Shown: in pieces, positions 51,467 through 59,085 of the stretch | How the letters are laid out: every line of letters starts with the position of its first letter | How positions within the stretch are numbered: position 1 is the first letter of the stretch | Assembly (NCBI GenBank): GCA_015059925.1 | Contig: SUZL01000003.1 | Coordinates: 62,001-126,000 of the forward strand | DNA length: 64,000 bases | Source: Rikenellaceae bacterium | Lineage (GTDB): Bacteria; Bacteroidota; Bacteroidia; Bacteroidales; Rikenellaceae | Direction of reading: 5' to 3' | The notes under the pieces: model-generated | The model's database searches: none | What the model was told of the DNA's origin: nothing | Seen by the model: the letters and a program-made list of their open reading frames with translations, nothing else | Made by a program: the position numbers and the translations under genes

Positions 51467-52453
51467 TTATTCCACCTTTGGTGATGTCGATCGCTCGGAT
51501 AGGACTTTCAATGCCGAGCAATCTTGTGCTTTGTAGCTTCGCGATTCTGCCGAAGCCACTTCGCACATCTTTCTTAGTATTCGGAACGACTCGTTACGAT
51601 ACTCGATATGCTTTTTTCTTATATATAAATCCCATCCCAATTCCCAATGCTCGTCGTATAACAGCTTGCGGATATAGACTACAAAGACGTGCGTACCGTT
51701 TGTACCGTGAAGTCGAAAGCAGTGTTTCATCGAGTCTTTTATCATCTGCTCCTCGATGCGCGAAGGGCTGAGCCGCGTTTCGAGTTTACGGCGAAGACGA
51801 CTTATACTCCACTGGGCAAGGTCATAATCCAGCCTAACGTCATCAGCAAACGAGAACAAGCTCTCGGATGGGGCAAGGTGTGGCAGGATAATATCCTCGA
51901 AGAAATTTTCTCGATTAACAATTACACCGCCGAAATTTGATAGGTGATAGTTATTGCTTGATATGTATCCATATTTTTGCTCGCCCGCAGTTTTATAAAG
52001 CCAAATAGGGGCTATTGCAGGGTGGAGCTTCTTCTCAGTTATGTTTATGCAGTATTGCAAGATAGTCTGCACATTCTCTTGAAAGTGTGGATTATTCTCG
52101 CGCAGATTGATTAACAACAACCCATCCCACGCTCGGCGAGCCAGTAACAAAGGGGCGAATCGGGACTCAGGCATATGGTCGATAGCAAGGACTCTGATGG
52201 GCGCAATTCCACAACCCATATAGCGGCACACATCTTCGATCTGCTTGTCGGTCAAAAGACTTTTGTAGGGCATTAGGTGGTCAAGGCGCGGCAAGACGGC
52301 AATCTCACGCTCGGCAATCCATTGTTTAATGCTATCAGTTGTCTGCACCCATAGCCCCTCGGCAAGGATTCGTTTTAGGGTTAGTCCCTCTTCGTAGCTC
52401 GCCCCGCGACCGATATTGTATTTGGCATATAGTTTTTCGATTAATTCTCTCAT
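51467..52453 (-). CDS. cargo protein of unknown function (328 residues)
   Basis: I do not recognise a family. The protein is soluble, with no signal peptide or membrane segment, and has helical character near the N-terminus ('LIEKLYAKYNIGRGASYEEGLTLKRILAEGLW'). 'QKYGYISSNNYHLSNFGGVIVN' and 'HCFRLHGTNGTHVFVVYIRKLLYDEHWELGWDLYI' look like beta-rich stretches. No catalytic motif is obvious. Its stop is 78 nt before the WYL start, and its start is 17 nt after the stop of the 52471 gene, so it is part of the operon. Confidence 0.65.
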   Translation of the reverse strand: MRELIEKLYAKYNIGRGASYEEGLTLKRILAEGLWVQTTDSIKQWIAEREIAVLPRLDHLMPYKSLLTDKQIEDVCRYMGCGIAPIRVLAIDHMPESRFAPLLLARRAWDGLLLINLRENNPHFQENVQTILQYCINITEKKLHPAIAPIWLYKTAGEQKYGYISSNNYHLSNFGGVIVNRENFFEDIILPHLAPSESLFSFADDVRLDYDLAQWSISRLRRKLETRLSPSRIEEQMIKDSMKHCFRLHGTNGTHVFVVYIRKLLYDEHWELGWDLYIRKKHIEYRNESFRILRKMCEVASAESRSYKAQDCSALKVLSERSTSPKVE

Positions 52454-52470
52454 CTCAATAATCTCTATTG

Positions 52471-53025
52471 TTAAACATCTATCCCACGATCTCGAAGCTC
52501 CTCCAGCAATGTACTCATAGAAACAAGTTCTTCAGGATGAGCCTTTGCATAGTGCAACTCTCGGGAAATTTTGTCAGCCGTACCTGCCACATCCTCTTTG
52601 GTATAACCATAGTAGGACATATACCACATACAGGTAGCCAAAGCTTCTGCTGGCGGCATATTTAACTCCTTGTTTGGCTGCACCTCCATTGCAAGATATC
52701 GCTCCCATTCTAATTCAAGATAGATTCTATATGGATGAGCAAGTCGTTGCCCCGTGTGATTGAGCCAATGCCAATACCAAGGTTGAGCTCGAAAACCATC
52801 CCAAGTAAGGGGTGTTGCATCATCGTCCGCCCGTTGTCTATTGTCAATTCCCTCACACAATTCCCTATTGTCTGTCAAATGAATAATACTGTAATCAGGA
52901 TGGTGGTCGGGTTTTATGGTTAGTAGTTCGTCATACATCCGTCGAAATCCAGCCTCGTGCCCACAAGGGATGTAGGGCAACAATTCTTCAAATGAGCAGG
53001 TGTGGATAAGTTCTAATAGTGTCAT
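52471..53025 (-). CDS. DUF6557-like cargo protein, short paralogue
   Basis: The protein has about 184 residues. MTLLELIHTCSFEELLPYI matches the start of the two larger paralogues. 'WERYLAMEV' and 'MPPAEALATCMWYMSYYGYTKEDVAGTADKISREL' match their central blocks in order. The C-terminal domain of the larger paralogues is missing, so this is the minimal form. The family resembles DUF6557 (from memory). An in-frame ATG at 53043 is possible, but homology favours 53025. Confidence 0.65.
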   Translation of the reverse strand: MTLLELIHTCSFEELLPYIPCGHEAGFRRMYDELLTIKPDHHPDYSIIHLTDNRELCEGIDNRQRADDDATPLTWDGFRAQPWYWHWLNHTGQRLAHPYRIYLELEWERYLAMEVQPNKELNMPPAEALATCMWYMSYYGYTKEDVAGTADKISRELHYAKAHPEELVSMSTLLEELRDRGIDV

Positions 53026-53052
53026 ATTGTAACTCTTACTCATAACTCCTCC

Positions 53053-53946
53053 CTAATAAGCATACACCTCCACACGGATGTGGTTACTAATCGTATCATC
53101 CTCGACGAAGACCGTCTCCATCGGCCACGCAACGAACATCAGATGTTTGATTGTCGAGGTAACCTTACTGCTCATCGCAAACGCGGGCGGATAGGCAATA
53201 ACCATCAGCGCGCGGTGATGGAAGTGCAGGATTCGCTCTTCGAATGCCCGTGTGGCCATCGAGCTATACTGCTTGCTCCAGCCGTAATTGGTGCAAAAAT
53301 GGGCCGTAAAACAGAACAACGTATCCTCTTGTACCCCATTTAGAAAACGATCTACCACCTCGGCATTGTGGGTGCTGCGTGTTAGAATATGGTGAGCTCG
53401 GGCAAGCCACTCGGGTTCGGTGAGCTGGTGAATGCAGTAGGTGTTGTAGCCAAGCAGTTCGTCGGCCATACGGCGCTTGATGTTATCCTCAGCCTCGGCC
53501 TGCGAATAGCCGTGAATATAGAGATGCAGAATAACATTGGCCACGATGGCCGCATCGGGCATACGGTAACGCTCGGTGCGAGTGCGATCATCCTCGTCGG
53601 GATCGTAATTTACGCGGTAGGCGTTGTTATTATCGCCCAGATCCTCAACCTCGGCACCGAGGTAGAGCGACCACATATAACCATAGACCTTCTGCTCCGC
53701 CTCGATATATACATAGGCATCGAATTGGTGGTAATTGCGATCACTCTCGCCGAAGCGATCCTTCATACGCGCCAACGTGATGCGCATACCCTCGCCCTCG
53801 GGCTCGATTTGTTGCAACTCACGGAACATCGGCTCACATAGCTCGATGATGAGTTTAGCGAGGAATCCACGCGAAGAATTAAACTTCTTAATATAGAGGA
53901 GCACATCCTCCCAACGGCTCCCGCGAATGATTTGTGATAGGGTCAT
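53053..53946 (-). CDS. DUF6557-like cargo protein, long paralogue 2
   Basis: This 297-residue protein begins MTLSQIIRGSRWEDVLLYIKKF and shares 'EPEGEG', 'YMWSLYLGAEVEDL', 'MPDAAIVANV' and 'HGYSQAEAEDNIKRRMADE' with the 54341 protein. The C-terminal third ends with 'ALMVIAYPPAFAMSS' and 'VFVEDDTISNHIRVEVYAY', also shared. The pair arose by duplication, with the SLOG gene now between them. This copy has more GC-rich codons than its sister, so the copies differ in history or have drifted. No enzymatic motif is visible. Confidence 0.68.
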   Translation of the reverse strand: MTLSQIIRGSRWEDVLLYIKKFNSSRGFLAKLIIELCEPMFRELQQIEPEGEGMRITLARMKDRFGESDRNYHQFDAYVYIEAEQKVYGYMWSLYLGAEVEDLGDNNNAYRVNYDPDEDDRTRTERYRMPDAAIVANVILHLYIHGYSQAEAEDNIKRRMADELLGYNTYCIHQLTEPEWLARAHHILTRSTHNAEVVDRFLNGVQEDTLFCFTAHFCTNYGWSKQYSSMATRAFEERILHFHHRALMVIAYPPAFAMSSKVTSTIKHLMFVAWPMETVFVEDDTISNHIRVEVYAY

Positions 53947-53964
53947 AGTAAACCAGAAAGATAA

Positions 53965-54321
53965 TTAGAATTTACATATATGACACACCTTGCCCATCTG
54001 CTTACATAGTTCAATATCGTGGCGCGTTCCACTGCTCTTACCATCCCAGAAAGCAAAGCAGATGTCGCACTCGCGGACAATCTCCACATTTCGCATCGGT
54101 CCGGCCTTGCTACCAAGCCCTCGCCAGTCGGCCTTAAAGACTATCATCTCCAACCCATTCTCGCGTGCATACTGTTCAGCTAAACTATCGGCTCCGCGAG
54201 CTCCACCCGATACAACAGCCTCTATGGAATTAAACTCCTCATCGGAGAGTTTGCGCTCAATAAAATCGCACATCAAATCATAGTCGTGAAATGTGCGACT
54301 ACCTACAATTGCTATTTTCAT
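53965..54321 (-). CDS. YspA-like SLOG family protein
   Basis: This 118-residue Rossmann-type protein has GSRTF (7-11), VVSGGARGADSLAEQYA (37-52), 'GPMRN' (74-78) and 'FWDGKSSGTRHDIEL' (91-105). These are the hallmarks of the DUF2493/YspA branch of the SLOG superfamily, which binds nucleotide-derived molecules. Related SLOG domains act as ligand sensors in several defence systems (established for the superfamily, not for this gene). It lies between the two long DUF6557-like genes with 18-nt and 19-nt gaps, so it is co-expressed with them. Confidence 0.85.
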   Translation of the reverse strand: MKIAIVGSRTFHDYDLMCDFIERKLSDEEFNSIEAVVSGGARGADSLAEQYARENGLEMIVFKADWRGLGSKAGPMRNVEIVRECDICFAFWDGKSSGTRHDIELCKQMGKVCHICKF

Positions 54322-54340
54322 AGTAGGATGAAGAATTGAA

Positions 54341-55234
54341 TTAAAAATATGTCCCAACGAAAACCTCGGCACAAATACGGTCAGTGAGAGATTCATCCTT
54401 AACGAAAATCGTCTTACGCAGATTCGGAGCATTGAGATAATATTGAATCGTCGAAATAGCCTCCTCGCTTAGCTCATACGATGGCGGGTAGGCGATAACC
54501 ATTAGTGAGCGGTCGCTTTGATAACGTGAGGTGATGTATCGAAAGTGTTCGGACGCCTCAGAATAGCATCTGTGGCTCCACGCATATTGAGTGCTAAAAT
54601 ATGTCGTAAAGTAGATTATATCATCGTATCTTGTTCGATAATCATCATCGTTTAGGAAATCATCAACCAACTTTGCATCCAAAGTCTTGCTCTCAAGTAG
54701 CTGAACTATATCGTCCATTTTCTCCTTCAACTGATGGATGTAGCGAACGTAGTAACCCATATCTCGATCTGCAAGATGACGCTTTATATTATTCTCTACC
54801 TCGGCTTGAGAGTAGCCGTGACCACTCAAATGGTAGAGCATATTGGCTGCCATAGCCGCATCAGGCATAGGAGAAGACTCTGCCGTCTTTGTCGTATTCT
54901 CTTTGCTATTGCCAGGAATATACTTGCGCTTGGTTTCGCCCATATCTTTTACCTCGGCACCAAGATAGCGTGGCCACATATAGCGGAGGAGCTGACGTGG
55001 CGGTGAGACTTTAATATTAGCCCTATAAGGGTGATGTAATTGAACTAAGAAATCGTTATTGCAGCGGTGAAGTTGAATGCAGAATCCCTCACCTTCAGGA
55101 TTGATTTGCTGCATCTCGTTGAACATCCTTTCGTAAAGAGAGAGTGTAAGTCTGTCGGCCTGAATGTCGAAATTCTTTACATAACGGCGCACGTCCTCCC
55201 ATCGGCTTGCACGCATAATCTGTGATAGTGTCAT
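54341..55234 (-). CDS. DUF6557-like cargo protein, long paralogue 1
   Basis: This 297-residue protein begins MTLSQIMRASRWEDVRRYVKNF. It shares an N-terminal block, 'YMWPRYLGAEVKDM', 'MPDAAMAANMLYHLSGHGYSQAEVENNIKRHLAD' and the C-terminal 'LMVIAYPPSYELSEEAISTIQYYL...VFVKDESLTDRICAEVF' with the 53053 protein. It is the first gene of the operon. TAGTTTTG at 55274-55281 and TACATTTG at 55296-55303 (minus strand) are candidate -7 boxes. No known catalytic motif is visible. Confidence 0.68.
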   Translation of the reverse strand: MTLSQIMRASRWEDVRRYVKNFDIQADRLTLSLYERMFNEMQQINPEGEGFCIQLHRCNNDFLVQLHHPYRANIKVSPPRQLLRYMWPRYLGAEVKDMGETKRKYIPGNSKENTTKTAESSPMPDAAMAANMLYHLSGHGYSQAEVENNIKRHLADRDMGYYVRYIHQLKEKMDDIVQLLESKTLDAKLVDDFLNDDDYRTRYDDIIYFTTYFSTQYAWSHRCYSEASEHFRYITSRYQSDRSLMVIAYPPSYELSEEAISTIQYYLNAPNLRKTIFVKDESLTDRICAEVFVGTYF

Positions 55235-55626
55235 AGTTTTACTGATTTAAGGGTTATTGTTCTATTTCTACTGCAAAACTATCGAGACACTATGCCAAAT
55301 GTAAGCAGAGAATAAATTTCTTCCGACTATGCCGAGGTTTTGCATTATCATACGCCAACTTTGTCTTGTCGAAAGAAGAGAAGTGCCACACGAGAGATTT
55401 AATAGGATATATAATTGCAATATCTATTAAGAAAAGTAATATGTATCTGTTGCTATGTTAGGAGTGTACTCTCATCACCTAAAGATGATCTAAATTATAA
55501 ATAGTGTATTCGCCACGAAAAATATTGCAGGCCTATTTCCTAATTAAATGATTATGCTTATCTTTACGAATAAATAAGTGATGAGAGCCTGATTTTCCTC
55601 CTAAATGTAAGTTTTTAGAGATTGTG
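55235..55626. other. promoter region of the cargo operon and right arm of the element
   Basis: This stretch is AT-rich and has no supported gene. Candidate -7 boxes lie 40-70 nt upstream of the first cargo gene. I see no other structured element up to the arm sites. Confidence 0.5.
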
Positions 55627-55645
55627 GGGTGCAAGTAGGGTGCAA
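55627..55645. promoter_or_regulatory. right integrase arm-type sites
   Basis: GGGTGCAAGTAGGGTGCAA, the partner of 44223-44241, with the same 11-nt period and the same orientation. Confidence 0.65.
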
Positions 55646-55661
55646 ATGCTATACTGTAACA

Positions 55662-55708
55662 CAAAAGAAAAATGGATAACTCGCTATGTCTTAGCTTGTT
55701 ATCCATTT
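55662..55708 (-). terminator. element-borne terminator for tRNA-Cys
   Basis: AAATGGATAAC ... GTTATCCATTT followed on the minus strand by TTCTTTTGT. It replaces the original tRNA terminator left at 44054-44090. Confidence 0.75.
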
Positions 55709-55710
55709 GA

Positions 55711-55729
55711 TTTTGAGGTCCGAAGCGGA
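55711..55729. repeat. attR core
   Basis: TTTTGAGGTCCGAAGCGGA, overlapping the 3' acceptor stem and the T-arm side of tRNA-Cys. Confidence 0.88.
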
Positions 55730-55787
55730 TTCGAACCGCTGTAGACGGTTTTGCAGACCGGTGACTAAACCACTCATCCATCGGACC
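55716..55787 (-). tRNA. tRNA-Cys (GCA)
   Basis: The cloverleaf is complete on the minus strand: acceptor GGTCCGA/TCGGACC, D-arm GATGAGTGGTTTAGTC, anticodon loop CTGCAAA with GCA, and T-arm AGCGGTTCGAATCCGCT. Position 27-43 shows a C-U mismatch. CCA is not encoded. It is the attachment site of the 44087-55729 element, which restores the 3' end. Confidence 0.93.
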
Positions 55788-55840
55788 ATATTTCGGCAAA
55801 TCGGGGCGCGAGAGAACGCACATCTCCCCATTTGCGAGTG

Positions 55841-55870
55841 CAAATATACAAAAAAAACTAATTCTGCCAA
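55841..55870 (-). promoter_or_regulatory. putative promoter of tRNA-Cys
   Basis: On the minus strand TTG, 19 nt and TATATTTG. Confidence 0.6.
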
Positions 55871-55972
55871 AACTTCACTACAAGTTTCGTACATTTTCGC
55901 AAAAATTATTAACTTTACAACCAATGTTGCCCTGATTTTTATATGCGCGGCCACGAAAAATTACTTTAGACT

Positions 55973-57067
55973 ATGCCACTGAAAGATATAGCCTTGACCT
56001 TCATCCCGCAGCTTGGCCCACGCGGTGCGGCCTATCTTGTCGAGTCGTTCGGCTCGGCCGAGGCCGTCTATGCCGCCTCGAAGCAGGAGATTATCGAGCG
56101 CACCGACCTTCACGAGCCGATAGCGCGCGAGATCTCTTCGGGCCGAGGTCTGCGCGAGGCAGAGCGCGAGTTGGCATATTGCCGTCGCCACGACATTGTG
56201 CCCATCGGTGCGACCGATCCGCGCTATCCCGCGCTGCTGCGCGAAGTGGAGGATCGCCCTGCGGTGCTATATGTAAGGGGAAATGTGGAGGCGCTTGCTC
56301 GCCGTGCGGTGGCATTTGTCGGCACGCGCAAGATCTCGTCGTATGGCCAGCGTGCCTGCTACGAGATGGTGCGCTCGCTCGTTGAGGCTGTGCCCGATGT
56401 GGTGATTGTCAGCGGTTTGGCGTATGGCGTGGATGGCGCTTGCCATCGTGCCGCCCTCGATTGCGGAGCGACGACCATCGGTGTTGTGGCCAATCCGCTG
56501 CCCGCCATAACTCCCGCTGCGCATACCCACTTGGCCGAGGATATGATTGCTCGCGGCGGCGCTATTGTTACGGAGCTTAACTCGCAATGCAAGCAGAATG
56601 GCCGCTACTACATCCCGCGCAACCGCATCATTGCCGCTATGACGGCGGGAACGGTCGTGGTGGAGTCGCCCGAGACGGGAGGATCGCTCTCGACGGCGGC
56701 CTTTGCCGATGGCTATAACCGCTCGGTGATGGCCGTTCCGGGACGTATCACCGACTCGAATTCGCGCGGCTGCAACCTTCTGATTCGCAACCGTCGGGCG
56801 CAGGCGGTGCTCTCGGGCCGCGACATTGCTGCGGAGCTGATGTGGGAGCTGGGCCTCGAGCCGCAGAAGTCCGAGCGCGAGCGTCAGCCTCTGACCGAGG
56901 ACGAGGAGCAACTGATGGCTCTGTTCGATTCCGATCCGCTGACGATCGATCAGCTGCAGGAGCGTAGCGGCCTGTCGCTGGGCGAGCTCTCGCTCACGCT
57001 GATGACGTTGGAGCTCTCGGGTGCGATACGTCAGCTGCCCGGCAACAGATACGAAAAGTTGTTGTGA
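55973..57067 (+). CDS. dprA: DNA-processing protein DprA
   Basis: This 364-residue protein carries an N-terminal SAM-like/HhH part, the Rossmann-like DprA core ('AVAFVGTRKISSYGQRACYEM', 'VSGLAYGVDGACHRAALD', 'NGRYYIPRNRIIAAMTAGTVVVESPETGGSLSTA') and a C-terminal winged helix (about 295-364). DprA loads RecA on incoming single-stranded DNA in transformation; in non-competent species its role is unclear. The stop overlaps the M50-like gene by 4 nt. Confidence 0.96.
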   Translation: MPLKDIALTFIPQLGPRGAAYLVESFGSAEAVYAASKQEIIERTDLHEPIAREISSGRGLREAERELAYCRRHDIVPIGATDPRYPALLREVEDRPAVLYVRGNVEALARRAVAFVGTRKISSYGQRACYEMVRSLVEAVPDVVIVSGLAYGVDGACHRAALDCGATTIGVVANPLPAITPAAHTHLAEDMIARGGAIVTELNSQCKQNGRYYIPRNRIIAAMTAGTVVVESPETGGSLSTAAFADGYNRSVMAVPGRITDSNSRGCNLLIRNRRAQAVLSGRDIAAELMWELGLEPQKSERERQPLTEDEEQLMALFDSDPLTIDQLQERSGLSLGELSLTLMTLELSGAIRQLPGNRYEKLL

Positions 57068-58248
57068 TGAAACGTAAATTTAATATAAAAAAGTTGCTGC
57101 GCCCCTTGATGGGCTTGGGCATCGGCGCCCTGATCGGAGTGGCCTTTGCCGCCTCGCTCTTTGCCGTGCCCGTGATTCGGGAGTTCCTGAAGGGCCCGAT
57201 GAGTGATAGCGGTATGCTGGTCTTTATGCTCTATTGGTTCGGGGCGATGGCCATTGCCGTAGTGGCGGTCTTTGTGCAGATTATCCTGCACGAGGCGGGA
57301 CATCTGGTGGCGGGCCTGCTCTCGGGCTATCGCGTGGTGTCGTTCCGCGTTTTCAATTTGATGGTTGTGCGACGCGATGATGGCCTTCACTTCGGCCGAT
57401 TCAGTATCGCGGGCACGGGCGGCCAATGCCTTATGGAGCCGCGCGAAGAGACCCTCGCCGAGGCCGGGCGTATGCCCTACGCGCTCTATCTGGCGGGTGG
57501 TGTTGCGGCCAATGTGTTGCTCTCGGTGGTGGCAATCGCTGTTCTGATCGTGGGTAATGCGGGTGTGCTGTCGAGCTGTGTGATGGTTATGCTGGCACTC
57601 TCGGGAACCTACCTCGCCATCACTAACGGCATACCGATGCACATTGGCGGTGTAGCCAACGATGGTGATAATATCCGAACGCTCGGCCGCGATCGACGTG
57701 CCCGTCAGCTGCTGTGGGTGCAGCTCAAGGTCAATGCCCTCTACACGCGAGGCGTGATGTATCGGGATATGCCCGATGAGTGGTTCGAGGTGGAGACGGA
57801 TGCCGATATGAGCAACTATCTCTATGCCACCGTTGTTGCGATGCACTCCTCGCAAGCTATTGAGCGACACGATTTTGAGGCGGCCTACGAAGATCTGATG
57901 CGCCTGCATCGTGCAAGTGGGCTGATCGAGCTTCTGCGCCGCGAGGCCGATTGCGAATTGCTCCTGCCGGCCGTTATGCTTCGCCGTCCGCGATGGGAGG
58001 TCGAGCGGCTGATGAGTGGCGAGGGGGAGCAGTATGCCCGCCTTTATGCGCAATATATGTTGAGCCGCAGGGTTACGTTGTATGTTTTCGAGCGATTCGT
58101 CAAGCGCAATGCCGAGGCTGCCGCCAAGGAGGCTTCAGCGTTGCGAAAGATGGCGGCCAACTACCCCTCGGTGGGCGAGGCCCGATCGTCGCTCGAGATG
58201 CTGGAATACCTTGAGGGATTAAATGATGAAGATTATGCAATTAATTGA
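57064..58248 (+). CDS. M50-like membrane zinc protease
   Basis: This 394-residue protein has about six hydrophobic segments in its N-terminal half. ILHEAGHLVAGLLSGY (HEAGH at residues 76-80) gives the zinc-binding motif inside a membrane helix, as in site-2 proteases. 'GGVANDGDN' may supply the third ligand, in place of the usual LDGG. The C-terminal half is soluble and helical. No PDZ domain is seen. It is coupled to dprA and overlaps tatD by 26 nt. Confidence 0.75.
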   Translation: MMKRKFNIKKLLRPLMGLGIGALIGVAFAASLFAVPVIREFLKGPMSDSGMLVFMLYWFGAMAIAVVAVFVQIILHEAGHLVAGLLSGYRVVSFRVFNLMVVRRDDGLHFGRFSIAGTGGQCLMEPREETLAEAGRMPYALYLAGGVAANVLLSVVAIAVLIVGNAGVLSSCVMVMLALSGTYLAITNGIPMHIGGVANDGDNIRTLGRDRRARQLLWVQLKVNALYTRGVMYRDMPDEWFEVETDADMSNYLYATVVAMHSSQAIERHDFEAAYEDLMRLHRASGLIELLRREADCELLLPAVMLRRPRWEVERLMSGEGEQYARLYAQYMLSRRVTLYVFERFVKRNAEAAAKEASALRKMAANYPSVGEARSSLEMLEYLEGLNDEDYAIN

Positions 58249-59044
58249 TACACACTCACATCTCTATGCCGAGGAGTTCGACTCCGATCGCGCGGAGGCA
58301 CTTCTTCGTGCCCGTGAGGCGGGTGTAGAGCTGCTTCTGCTTCCGGCCATCGACTCCGAGAGCCACGAGCGGATGCTTGCCTTGGCCGAGGCCGAGCCTC
58401 AGATGTGCCGCCCGATGATGGGACTGCATCCCACGTCGGTGAACGACAATCCCCGCTGGCGCGAGGAGCTTGCCCTCGTCGAGCGTTACTTTGACAATCC
58501 GCCCGAGGGGATCCGATTCTGCGCTGTTGGCGAGATAGGGTTGGACTACTATTGGAGTCAGGATTTCGTAGCCGAGCAACGCGAGGCCTTCATCGAGCAG
58601 TGCCGTCTGGCGGCGCGCCTCGATCTGCCCGTTGCGATCCACACCCGAGCGGCGTGGGATGATATGTGCGATATTCTGGAGGCCGAGACGGCGCGAGCTG
58701 CGGAGCGCGGTGAGCGTCTGCGCGGTGTGCTGCACGCCTTCTCTGAGGGGGCGGAGGTCTATCGTCGCCTCAAGGCGTCGGGCGATTGGCTCTTCGGCAT
58801 CGGGGGCGTGGTAACATATAAAAAGAGTATCGTCGCCGAGGCCGTAAAGGAGATGGCGTTGGAGGATATCGTTCTCGAGACCGACTGCCCCTACCTCACG
58901 CCCGTCCCGCATCGCGGCCGCCGCAACGAATCGTCGTATGTCGCATACGTCTGCGAAAAGATTGCCCAGCTCAAGGGCGTTGAGAGTGCGGATGTGGCTC
59001 GCCTTACGAGTGCCAATGCGCGGCGTATGTTCGGCCTGCAGTAG
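58223..59044 (+). CDS. TatD family metal-dependent hydrolase
   Basis: This 273-residue TIM-barrel hydrolase has IDTHSHLY (metal His pair), 'AVGEIGLDYYW' (Glu), 'PVAIHTRAAW' (His), 'HAFSEG' and 'LETDCPYLTPVPHRGRRNE' (Asp). The family has 3'-5' exonuclease activity and roles in DNA repair or quality control. The true start could be the ATG at 58235 (MQLIDTHSH), as the 58223 start overlaps the preceding gene. Confidence 0.92.
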   Translation: MMKIMQLIDTHSHLYAEEFDSDRAEALLRAREAGVELLLLPAIDSESHERMLALAEAEPQMCRPMMGLHPTSVNDNPRWREELALVERYFDNPPEGIRFCAVGEIGLDYYWSQDFVAEQREAFIEQCRLAARLDLPVAIHTRAAWDDMCDILEAETARAAERGERLRGVLHAFSEGAEVYRRLKASGDWLFGIGGVVTYKKSIVAEAVKEMALEDIVLETDCPYLTPVPHRGRRNESSYVAYVCEKIAQLKGVESADVARLTSANARRMFGLQ

Positions 59045-59085
59045 CAATATATATAATAAAATTACTATTTAATATAAGGTAAAAT

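Larger units (their letters stand above)
44087..55729. mobile_element. integrative element in tRNA-Cys(GCA), about 11.6 kb
   Basis: The element is bounded by the direct repeat TTTTGAGGTCCGAAGCGGA at 44087-44105 and 55711-55729, the second copy being the 3' end of tRNA-Cys. It carries a tyrosine integrase next to the left end and matching arm-type repeats near both ends. The DNA is visibly AT-richer than the flanks, mainly in the left half. The gene set is integrase, DUF1016 nuclease, IS3-derived protein, DUF3853, primase and DUF6291, then a minus-strand cargo operon. I see no relaxase, coupling protein, conjugation genes or virion genes, so transfer probably depends on another element or a phage. 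Confidence 0.9.

Noticed and set aside
44087..55729. Element as a prophage
   Set aside because: No terminase, portal, capsid, tail or lysis gene is present.
44087..55729. Element as a self-transmissible conjugative element
   Set aside because: No relaxase, coupling ATPase or Tra protein is visible.
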